A stretch of DNA of 64,000 bases from Membranipora membranacea (Eukaryota; Bryozoa; Gymnolaemata; Cheilostomatida; Membraniporidae). Positions 11,452-23,600 of the stretch are shown here, piece by piece. The stretch is taken from contig OU612069.1 in assembly GCA_914767715.1 (NCBI GenBank), positions 3,718,001 to 3,782,000 of the forward strand. Direction: 5' to 3'. The position numbers and the translations under genes are program-made. A model generated the notes under the pieces. It saw only the letters and a list, made by a program, of their open reading frames with translations, ran no database searches and had not been told where the DNA came from. The stretch's first letter is position 1. Each line of letters starts with the position of its first letter.

Positions 11452-14400
11452 TCTGTTTGAAGCATTGAATTCCATATCTGGAATAGCATCATTAGCTTTC
11501 TTTTGCAAAACAAAGGGCTTGCAAAAATTGCCAGTCCCTAGTAGCAATCTAGAAATGCCCTAATCATCGACACTGTATGGAGTATAATTACTGTTTGCAA
11601 TTTTGTAAACAAGACAATTTCTCAGGCTAATTATTCTTGCTACTAGGGACAGCCAATCAGATAACAGTCAGATGGGTCTCTGTGTTTAGTGTCCTAACCG
11701 TATAACGCTATGATACTATTTCCATTCTAAGAGAAGAATCTAATTCAGTGGTTTGAAGCAATAAGGCATGTGACGTGCAGAACCAGAATTAACACGTTGT
11801 CAAGTTGTAAAGAAGGCCAAAATAGAATGCAGATGGTGTCTTCTGAACAACACAAATAAGCTTTACTTGACAGCTTATCTCAGTTACAGAGTGCTTAACT
11901 TTATGGTTCAGGAAAAGGAAAATCGATTTGTATAAGCAAATTAACATGGATTGATTCAAAGATACTGCTTTGCGGCTGCGGATTTTCTTTGTTCACGCTC
12001 AATTTTAATCAAACTGTTCTCAAACCAGTTTCGTCTAGACTAAGTTTGATCCAGTTTGCCTGTATTTGAAATGAATTGCTCCCCCCCCCCACTGATCAAT
12101 GGAAAGGCAATGCAGGCAATCTGGATACAACTTGATCTCTGTTTTTTCTATTTATTTTGGCAATCTTTTTCCAGTTTGACGATCTTTTGCCATGTTTTAT
12201 GGAATAGTTGGAATTTTTTGAATTTTTTTTCTAGTTTTAGACAAATTTATCCAGTTCCAGATGGTGTTACTCAATTTGGTACATCCATATACTACTAATA
12301 GTGATATCCTGAATTTTCTCACCATAACGGATGCACGATATTTCCTTTCATGTTCCTGCATGCTTGACATAACTATCATGCCGCATCTTTCAGAAAATAA
12401 ATGAGACAGATATCATGAGACATGTACTTTGGAAGTTACCCGCTCACAACTGAAGAGGAGACAACTGCAGGCATAGCAAGTGTGATGAGATCATGTTGAT
12501 CCGATTTGCCTGCATTCGAGCCACTCCAATATCCCATTCTACAGGTGACCGGGTGGCTGATTAATACAAAGCAACTTAAATTGAGATAAGTTATATAGAG
12601 CTTGATCTAGAGTGAAACTAGTCGATCCTTCTCAGGCTGTTTGGGCAATTGTGTTACAGACCAGCAGCGGAGAAGGCAGGATTTAAAACACTGAGTTTTA
12701 TAAAGGCATTGGTAGCTTCAATGTTAGCTTATGATATCGAACAGGCGCATTTTCGCGAGCAAGTGAAAGGATATTTCACGCTAGTGATGTTAGGAAGGGT
12801 CGATGCCCTATACAGGTGGGAAAAGCTGTCATGTTTCCCCCTGTTTCTCTTAATGCCGATCTGAAAAGTTAGGTTTTGGCATTGGCAGTGAATTATATCA
12901 TCTATTACGGACTTGGGCTTGAAATTTTGCACATGCTGGCATGTGAAAGAAGCTTCATGTGAATTTGGTTTGTTTGACAGAGTAGGAGTATTATTTGGTG
13001 GCACCTCTCAAAACTGATACAATTGGAACAAAGATGCTCCCTCTGTGCTTGTAGAGTGATTGGGTATTGAGACAACTGGATTTAGATATAGTTAATCAGC
13101 TCTCACAACGGAGGCAAAAAACTTGTTCTACGGTGAGATAACATCATTGAAAGAAAGGCTAGACGCCTCGCCCCTGCACTGCAATATCTCACACATGATC
13201 TTAGAAATAAACTTTCACATACTATTCGATTAATTATGTTTATTTCTATTCCATGGAGCCAGCATGATCCGAGATATAATATGTACAGACATGAGCTTTG
13301 TTGGAAGGGCAGCACCTAGGTTTTGCGCTCCCTATATTCCGCTTCACATAAGTTTTGTACAGGCTTGTGGCTCTATTTACTTCCCCTTTAGTGTTAGGAG
13401 ATAGAATACGTCACATGCTAGCCTCTATTTACAAACTTTCCAGACAGGCTAGTCATTTGTCTGATTTAGCAAAATATCAGCGCTTTGGTTAATAGCGCAA
13501 CGTCAAATGACGCAACGTAATTTTAATTTTGGATTAACAGCTTCCTTGTATCAAGAGCTTTCCAAGTCAATATTTGCTGACCCCATGTCTCTACCTTAAG
13601 TTGAGTAGTTGGTGTACTTTTCTAATATAGTTTTATTTCTGTCTATAACATATAAACTATAAATAGAGTCAAGTTAATCATCTTCTCTTGACTAGTATTA
13701 CCGTTATACCACAACCTTCACAAATTTGCACACATCCACTGCTCAATATAAAAGGATGCCAGGATAATGATATGCTACAGGTAAAAAACAACAACTTGGT
13801 ACAAATGTTCAAACTTTCGAAAATTGAAATGATAGCCCCATATTCCCATATCCTTTGGACTCAAGCTTGTAGGGGTGAGGGTAAGTGCCAACCTCACAGT
13901 TGAAACAACAACTGGAGCTCAGTAAAATTATTCAGCCAATAATCTAAATGGGAAGGGTTGTGACCTGTTGTCAAGTTAGGTTTCATAGCAGGGTGCCAGA
14001 ATTTCCACCAGTAATTTGACATTTGCACATCTAGAGTGCCACTGATAATCAGTAACAAGGCAAATGGGTGACCTTGGGGGAGGCTACGAAACGGTGAGAT
14101 TGAAAAAAGATCAAATGTGATACAATGAAGTTGGAATGACAATATTCAAGAAAATTCAGTGAATCTTTCAATTCAGCAAAAAAACTAGAATATGCATAGG
14201 CTTTAGCTGGTGGGAATATGCAGTCATATAAATAAGTCAAGGTCATAGCTTGCATACACATTATCTGAGCTTCGCTCCTTTGCATCACAATGCACCAAGA
14301 CATTTCAAACGCAGCACCAATCGATACCAAACTCATAAACTCATAAGTTTTCATTTTTCCTCTTCTTTTTCTAACAAGAACTGCTTTTCATTTCTCCCTC

Positions 14401-14470
14401 TGCAACCTCACGGGAGCTTGCTCCTAGCAGAATTGAAGAAAGTTATGATATACACAAACAGACAAGTCCC
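11452..14470. other. Intergenic, no gene recognised
   Basis: About 3 kb of AT-rich sequence between the peptide gene and the 3' end of the tetraspanin. Open frames of 60-100 codons occur on both strands (for example 12649-12864 and 14049-14354). They overlap one another, lack splice support and show no recognisable motif. A C-run lies at about 12081-12090. Confidence 0.4.
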
Positions 14471-14532
14471 AGAATGCACTGCGACATGACGTCCCAAAAT
14501 GCACTGTGACATGACATCACAGAATGCACTGT
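14471..14532. repeat. Three short tandem repeats with TGACGTC-like core
   Basis: Three consecutive copies of roughly 28 bp share AATGCACTG and GACATGAC. One copy contains TGACGTC, similar to a CRE half-palindrome. They lie just downstream of the tetraspanin polyadenylation signal. Function unknown. Confidence 0.5.
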
Positions 14533-14562
14533 ACTGAGTAGGAAAGCTGAATTATTACAGTA

Positions 14563-14568
14563 TTTATT
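14563..14568 (-). terminator. Polyadenylation signal of the tetraspanin gene
   Basis: AATAAA on the minus strand (TTTATT on plus) lies about 50 nt after the tetraspanin stop codon at 14619-14617, a normal distance for a short 3' UTR. Confidence 0.55.
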
Positions 14569-14616
14569 ATTAGCGTAAATGTAAAGTAGATCTGTGATTG
14601 CTTTGCTGTAGTGTGA

Positions 14617-17600
14617 CTAGTATATCTGCTCGTAGTTATTTTTGCTGGTTTTCTTGGCCAGGCAACAAGCCAGAACAGCTCCCATTACCTATAAAAGAAA
14701 AAAAAATCAAACTGTAGATTAAAATCAGTCCTAAACAACGTATCAAGTATCCAATCGCATTTCCAAATCCAAGGTTGTCTAGCGTCTACTTTTGCTGGCA
14801 TCAAGGAAGTCATGTGACCATTGTGCGAAATATAGATTGCCAGTCTTTTGATTGATAACCATGAAGCCAGGATTATAAATGAAATAAATGAAAAGGAGAC
14901 TTGGCAGCAATCAGGGTGAGGTTTCAGTCAAAAATAATGGAATATTTTTTTCCTTATCTTGATACAGGGGCAGGTGTTACATAGCAGAATGTTTAGTTAA
15001 GAAACCTGAGACCAAATGTCTGCTAACTGCGCGTTAAACAACCTCATCTACCCATCAAAACTCCAATCAGAGCTAGTGAAAATTAGAGCTAGCTGACATA
15101 AAGACACATCAAACTCATTCTGAACTGCACTCCAGCTAATATTTAATCGTCAAGGATACGGCAAACATTCACTCACCCTCTTTAGTCTACATAGACTCCA
15201 CTACAGCGAGGAAAAATTCAGTGATAGCTAACATTAATTAATTAATCTTCTAACTTATTAATTATTGCTTACCTGGAGGAAGACGAATCCAACACAGACT
15301 CCGACGATAACTCCGAGATAGTCAATCATATTATTCTTAATAAGAGTAACGCATCCCTAGAGAAATAGAACAGGAAATAGTCATCCAGTAATTAATAAAT
15401 GAAACAGCACAACACAGTAAACGAGTAAATAGGGAACAAGAAAGATAGTTCAACAGTAAATAGTAAATAATAAACAAGACGCATATGGTCAAAACACACT
15501 TAGAGGTTGCAACCTCAGAGGTTTGCTTAACATCACCATTGTTAAAATATATGCTGGCAGCAGTCTCAGCTGATCCTCAGAGGGTTGATGTGTAAATAAA
15601 AACTCATTGAGGATCCGCTGAGAATGCAACCTCTCCCAGTGTGTTTAAACCATTAAAAACTCCAGAAATACCACTGCAATATATAGTCTGGCAATCAGTA
15701 AATTGTACATAGTAAATAAAAAAGGTAAACAGTAAATAGTTATTATTGCATCGTTAATCGTGTTACCATAATGTAAAACAAAACAAGCAAATCAATGTAT
15801 TTGGTAGAGGAGGATGCCGAGAGTGAAATGTTTTAGAGCATCATATTTTCCCTAAGTAAGGCGGATGCATAACTGGCTCTAACATATGGCAGATATGATA
15901 GATACAGCGATGCTAATTAAGGGTAGCAAAATATTTAGAGGGTCAGTCAGTTAAGACTTATAGTAGTTTGGCAAGATTTGCACTTTTGAAGCTAGATCTG
16001 AAATAGAACATTACAAAATCTAGGGCATTTGCTAATGACATGAGGCAAACTTTTTACTAACAGTTCCCGTATTGATAATGAGGGCTGAATCTTACATCTT
16101 TGAACTGCGTGGCGTCATCTTCAGCCTGCCTCTTTCTTCTGGCAGTAGGATTGGAAAGTTTGGTAGTAATAGTGGCATTGGTAGAAGTGGGAGCGATTGT
16201 AGTAGTAGTGGTAGTACTAGGAGCGGTAGTAGTAGTAGTAGTAGTAGTCGGAGTGGTTGTAGTAGTAGTAGCGTTTGTGGATGGGGGCTGTGTAGTTGTT
16301 GTTGTGGCGGTGGTTGGTGAGTAGGTGTGTTCCTTATTGTCTTGGTAACAGGAAGCTGGCAGTTTGTTACCGTAGACAGCCAACCAGTCCTCAGGCTTAT
16401 CGACTCCGCAGCATTTGAGCTAAAATTATAAAACACATAGACTGTAAAACTGCTTCTGAATACTAGAATCTTTGTGAGCTTTTGAATAAGATCTGAGAAG
16501 GTTAGGGGTCGAATTTCAACTATCTGGTGCAGGAGGGTCATTATGCTTCATATTCCTATTATATGAAAAGTGTACTGGTTTATTCAGTTTATTGGTTAAT
16601 TCAATTAATGCTTCTCGCAGGGAGTGCAGTGTATTGAAAAAGATGTTGGATTTATCATGGTACAGTGTTTCATGTTTCAACTAAACTCTCTATTTGCGGC
16701 TCGATTTGTCTCAACTATGACCATTTGAAGTCGCCTTTACGGGGAATTATATTCCTGTGACTGATTGTCATAAAATAATAGCAATGTTCCATTAGGTTAA
16801 TAATTGAAATCAGATAAAACTTATTAAAATCAGGTTCGCACGACTGTTCACACCATGTTACTTACGCTTTGTTGAACGCTGTTCCATGTCTCGATATTAC
16901 CCTTTGTTTTGTAGTTAGTAAGTGACTCGTTCAGACCTACAAACAGCACATACAGCAACCATTATTTATAAACCAGCCAGCATGGATAATATAACGACAA
17001 CTCATATAGGAGTAGGAGGTAGCTCAGTTGGTTAGAGCGCCTGCACTCTAAAGCGCAAGCGTTGGAGGTCTCGGGTTGGAATCCCTCTCCTCTGCAGTCT
17101 ACTAACTACTGGGCTCAATCGATGCCCCAGGTGTGCTCCGACCTGCCTGCAAACTGAAAGCAACTTGGCGCCGAATATGGCGGCCGCGCCCTTAAGGCAC
17201 CTCTATTTCCCAGTCTTCGGACAGTGACAAAAAATATTTTTAACCACATATGTACTAATCCTAGTTTGCACCAAAAAATATATTGGAGCCAAAAAACTAT
17301 ATCGAGTTTGGTTCAGTCTGCCTGAATTTGGAATCGCTTAGCCTAGCTACATTGACCCACGAAATGCGTGGAACTGCCCTCCGTTGCGTTGTTCAAAACC
17401 AAACCACGCCGTTGTGCATCTATTCAGAGACCAGCATGTTGGTGTTGCGGGCCACGTTGTTTTGTATGGAAAGCGGGCGTCTGTAGCTAGTTTTCCCACA
17501 ACCTCACAATACATGGAAAGGAGATTCCATGCATATTGTGGACCCATGTAGCTGGCCCTTTAGCTACTAGTTTAATTTACTCACCCTCTCGTAACTTATC

Positions 17601-20600
17601 AGTGATCATCCCTTTTAGAACTCCACCTGCGATTCCTGCTCCTATTTGTAGAATAGCGAGGATGACAATGAACACTGCATACTGTAACGATAATCAGAGT
17701 AAATGTGTGTGAATGTTAATAAAAGTTTATAGCATCAACAAAAGTTTTGGGTGTGTTGACGCTTCGGAGGACGTTCCTACCCCGCCTCAATGCAAGCATG
17801 AAATTCGACATTTCTGGCTCGACCAAATCATTGGCAGACATGCTGATCAATCAAATACAGTGTAGGTAAAGTCCCTAGTATCTAAAACACATGTCTCTTT
17901 TCATCAGATGAATTTCAAGCAACTCATACTTAGTCAAACCAGAGAGATCTGTTTTCAGGCGACACAATCTAATTTTAGCACTTTTCTCTTTTTTACCATG
18001 CCATATTTGAAGGTTACACTGCTGGTTATGACTAAAACTACCCCTCATCTGCTCAAAATGGTCAGGCCATGAGCAGTGTAGATCTGTTTCAACACAAGTG
18101 CTCCTTTTTTTAGATTTTAGGGGGGATGCAAGGGGATGGTGTCCCGCTTTCTACTTTGTCTAGGGGGATGCATCACACTTATATCATAACCACTACGATT
18201 ACAATAAGCCACGGATTTGCAGGCGTGAGCCCATGATTTATTAACAGCTGCTGATGAGTACATCAATATGAGTTTTCCAAAATTTGGCTAAAATTGATGC
18301 ATTTTTATTTGTAATAACCACAGGGCTCCAGCCCCCTGGACCCGGCCTGGTTGGCATCCCGTACCTGGTAATTTTCACTTTTAACACTGCATACACCTAC
18401 CATGTAAAGGAGAGCGATTTTATCTTTAGCCGTGCAGAAGAAGCCTCCAATGGCGACGAGGAGTATAAGCGCTCCCACTCCGATCATTATATAAGGAGCC
18501 TGCTCATAGTACAACTCTGTCAGCTCCAAATACTGACTCAACTGAACCTTAGTCCATATTCCGATGGCCAGTACACTCGCACCGATTATCTTTAACACAA
18601 AATATACAAAAAATACAAAATTAGCACTAGGTGGATAGCTTCAGTTCATATACACTCGTTCTGATTATCTGTAAAACAAGACAAATTAAAATACAGAGCT
18701 CAGATTTATCTTTATTCATAGTACAACACTGTCAGGGCCAAATTCTGACTTAACTGGGCCTAAGTCAATATCCCAATAGCCAGTATGTTGCACCATTCTC
18801 CCTGGTTGAACAGATGATCTGTAAAACAAGACACAAATAAAAACACCTAGCTAAGATTTATCGTAAGATGAATAGTTTCTCATTTTCGGTAGTAATGGTT
18901 GATAATATAGGTTGACATCACAGGTAGGTAACATCATGCACATCATTTGACATTAAGTGACCTCAAGTAATACCTCAATAATTGCGAAAGATGCAATGAG
19001 AAGAGCAAGGCAGTAAGTACTTTGCAGAGGACAACTCCGAATAGAATTCGCATTCAGTCGATTTGTAACAAATGGACACTGTTTGTGGTGGAGCAAAGAT
19101 TTAGGACAATGATACTACTCATTGCTATGATCATACTTATAAAGGGATCTAAAACCACTGCACCATTGCCTAATGGTATTGAAAACTTCTTTGGAACATC
19201 AGCAATGTAGGCCTACATACTTTGGTACTATGAACTCCCAGCACATCTATCGCCCCCAGAGCCAATTCAATCTCAAAGCTTTGCTTGTGATTTGGACTTT
19301 GAAATTACCAGATTTTTACTGGATAAGCATGTGGCTTGAAATGCATAAGTTTGTCATCAAGTTGAACGTTGAAGAAGAGTGTTTGAATGTGACAATTATT
19401 AACTCAAGTGTTGAAAGGTCGTTACACTGTGTACAATGTGTTTTGTCCAAAGGGCAAAAGGAAATGATAAAAATATTGAAAATCTATGATTTGCATCCAA
19501 GATCAGCCGATTCTCTCATTACTAATAGTCGACAGAAAACTTGTCATGCCACACCATGCAGCAGCCTTACTCAAACACTCAGTGTGCTGTCATTATCAGT
19601 TATAACAGGGCCGTAGTTTAGCAAAAAACGTTAGGGGAGGCAAAAGTACTACGCTTCACCAGGAGGGGTGCTATAAGCTCCTCCCCAAGCAATTTAAGGT
19701 ATATAATTAGCAAATTGAAATCCCAGAGCAGCTGATTCTGAAATGGATTATTCAATTATAGTGTTCTTAGTTCACTGTATTTATCTGTCTAAGGGAGGCA
19801 GTGCCTCCCTGCCTCCCCTAGAACTACGGTCCTGAATTAAGTAGGAAACCACTCCCTGGACATGGCCTGACACATCGTTCCTGATTATTCATATCAACAC
19901 ACTTTGAATGAAAGTTTAAACACTAATTTGCAAAGCTCAAAGTGCCAAAATATCTAGTCTTTTCATACTCATCTGTTAACAATTATGATTATAGTACTTT
20001 TGAGAATAGTCCCTGTTGAGCAATGGAATGATATCAGTATTGGGCACAATCCAAAACTTACAAATTGCTAGAACAGCAATATTTTTGTTTTCCGCTGGCC
20101 ATCGAAGCAACCTGACAAATCTAGTGTCTTGGACTTGACTACAATTCAAAACTCTGAGTATTCTTGGTTGAAAAGTACTTATTACCAGACAAACATCTAG
20201 AACTAACTAGCCTCCCTTTGTAAACAGAACAATAGAAGTACTTGTTCCCTCTATGTTGTATGGCTTGCTTGTGAAGCTCATATCATTCAGCAGAGGCCTT
20301 GAGGCTGCCACACTTCTAGTCTAAGTGCTCAGACTCCAAGGCACAGGGAGTTACTTGCACAAGCTATCAAAGTTTGATAGCTTGCGCAAGTAACTCCCTG
20401 CACCTTGGAGTCTGAGCACTTAGACTACTACACTTCAAATCTTAGTGATGTGGAAGTTACTTTGCCTCAAAATTGATTACCTAAAACTACCAGACTGAAG
20501 TTCTTGGGGACTGACGTTCTCAGCACAAAGAAGGGCTATTCTAGAGGATTTAATGACAACATTGCCCCCTTCGGTGGAATGTTTGGTGTATTAGTGCATA

Positions 20601-23600
20601 CCAACTCATCATTTACCTCAGTATATTGACTAGATGTTGTCAACACAGCACTCAAGACAGTATATAATTATATCAGAAGTGATTCAGACAATGCCTATTT
20701 AAATGTTGGTGGATATAACCAGCTGTGATAAATGAGTATTGTAACAATGTCCTTCACCTTCCCAGGTAAAGTGTGCCTTATTCAACACAACAAAATCTCA
20801 ACCGCCGTTCACTATTTTTCCATATGTTGACGTGACGTCGGTTTTAGGGCTAATCGATAGTATGGGAATAGCATTTAGGTTAACTTCCGTATGCATTGGT
20901 ATGCATTCTTCATTCGAATCCAGCAACCGTTTTGATTCACATCGTAGGTATAATAATTTTGGATGTTTTATCATCATGGAAATCGACGTTAGCATTCATC
21001 ATTTGACATGGGCATGGACCACTCATTCGAAGCATGGGACCATGGTGATTACACTCTCATGATTTTAAGAACACTCAGTATCACCAATGTCAAATGATTT
21101 GACAGATTTCGGAATGATTAAAAGTTATCTGTACTTTGTGAGCAGGTCAACTCTGCTCATGGCCCAGAGGTCTCTAATTTTAGATTAGCTGTACAAAATC
21201 AACAATACCTGCTAATCGAGAAACCTTTCATGGAACTACTGCTGGAACATCCTTATTCCTATGGGAATATTATCATATCTTCTCTTTATAACCCCTCACA
21301 ATATTTGGTGAAGAGTTGCGCTGGGACAGATCAGATGACGATATGTCCCACCAAGGAGCGAAATGTGACTAAACTACTTTATGGTTCTAACAAAGAAAAT
21401 CTTTCCATAAAACAATAATATATAAGTCAGATAGTCTTCTCGAATAATATTGATCATCTCAGACAAGGCATGACAAGCATGACAAAATATCTTGTGAACA
21501 ACGTGACTACATATCAGCAACTCCAAGTGATTCAACAAAGGTTCCTTAAAACTTCTTATCAAGGAACAAATGGGCGATAAAGGAAAGATAAGGAGAACCA
21601 ACGCTTATAGGTGATACTTGAGTAGTGGGTTACCAGCAAATATTCTACTGTACTATTTATAATCCTACCAGCTGACGACTAATGCTCTCAACTGATCTTA
21701 ATTCTCTCAATGTGATCAGCATAGTTCCGACATAAATTCACACTCATGGCACATGCCACCTCAGTAAGTCTATCTGAGGGCATACCCAGAATATAAACTA
21801 GTATGATTTGCAGTAATTGTAGCTGGATGGGCAAAACTGTAGGTGTTAATTGTGTGACAAAATGGGGTTAAGGTGCCACATATGTTGTCAAAACCCCCCC
21901 CCCCCCCCCTATGAGAGGCGTTTATGTGTTACCCTGTACCTCCTCCAATACAAAAGTATTGATGCGGTGGGGGATAACTAGTTTGGGGGAATTAGTAAAA
22001 GAGTTGGTGAAACATATGGTAGGGTGGATCTGTGGTAATTTATCAGAGGTTTCAATTGAACTAAATTGCAAATTTCTTTCAGTTCATGTGACATAATGCG
22101 ATTGAAATGTTTTGATTTGAGTTTTACCAGCAGAGGGCAGTAAAGGAAACGCATAAATTGAGCACAATTGGCACTGATGCAGCATGATTTGACCCTGTTT
22201 CCTCAAAGATAAGAAACAGGGAAACTTGTACTCAGTCTTAAGCTAGTTCCTTCATTATTTAGCATTATCAATTAGAGCTCTCACAATATATATAAGTGCC
22301 TGTGGTATCAAATTTTAGCCATTTTAGTATTACACAATAACAAAGATATTGAAATAGCAAAAAAATATGACATCTGCACTTTGTGTTTGATCAACACTGA
22401 CTACGTATGTGTTGATCTAAAGGTTAGGGCTGATAAAAGCTTTAGATATTAGAGACAAGTCATTAGACTCTTGTGACTAGTCAATTTTCATTATAGTATC
22501 CAAGATAAGATCTTACACAAGGACCAGTGCAGTGTCACAATACCGAGTGGAACGACACACATATACAATACTAATCATGATTTCAAATTTGGTTTGAGCT
22601 TTACATCAACCATGATGAGTAGGCCTATTACTGATCCTGTCATAGATATTGATTACCACGGCAGCAAAAGGCAGCAAATGTGCAAAGTGCCAGGAGCATG
22701 TCAACACTGAGTGAGAATATATCTGTACTCTGTGTTGTCAACACATCAGCATGCTAGTCCATCAGCCATTAACAGCAAAGAATGCTTTACATCAACTAGA
22801 AACAAGCCCCCGATGACATTATTAATGCAAGACAATCGCTCACATATGGGGCACAGACTAACAAACACACAACATGCAATTGACTTGACTCAACAGGGAT
22901 CGGAACGGTGGACCTTTCATAACATATCAATGTTTCCTGAACACAAACGTCATTCATACCCGAGCAAACTATTGAGTCACACAAAAATAGACTCTTTGCC
23001 AAAACCAAGAACATGCTGCATCACCTTGTAATGATCGCTGCTGATGAGAAATATTAGGATGATGTTCAATGATGAAGAACCCATTAAGCACTATCTGAAA
23101 TAGATTGGTTAGATACTTAATGACTTTGAATAGGCCATTTGGGGATGTAATGAATAAGAGCATACAACAGCATTATCACAAATTGAGAAGTAATACCATC
23201 TCAAGAATTAATGGTCGACAAGTTATTGACACAGGCCAACTGAACCATCAAAAATTTAATGGCCATAATTTCCAGATAAATGACGCCCATAAATTCATCC
23301 GCTTGTGTGTTGTGAAACCGAATAGGGTGAAATGTGATCACAGATCCAATAGACATGAATGAGGCCCATCCACCTCTCAGTGTAGGAACGCGTTGAAATT
23401 TGGTTCAGTATTGATGAGCATCAACCCATCGGGCGTCTTGAACAAGAAGCTCATTTAACTCCCGTGAGGAAATGACTAATAATGATTTATGAGTTGTAAT
23501 CCCCTAAGCTCAGACAGAATTAATTACTGACAAAAAAATTCATAGACTAATATATTCAGTTAGGGTACCAGTGATGAAATGTTAGTTGCTATAGGCCACT

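Noticed and set aside
16072-16541. Ser/Gly-, Val- and Leu/Pro-rich frames overlapping the tetraspanin exon
   Set aside because: They are shadow frames of the ACN trinucleotide tract. The Thr frame joins correctly to the CCG-containing loop and to TM4.
17014-17096. Functional tRNA gene in the tetraspanin intron
   Set aside because: The D arm is canonical, but the T arm and acceptor stem have several mismatches.
19022-19616. Open frames in tetraspanin intron 1
   Set aside because: No motifs, no splice context, AT-rich composition, and the next block is a MITE.
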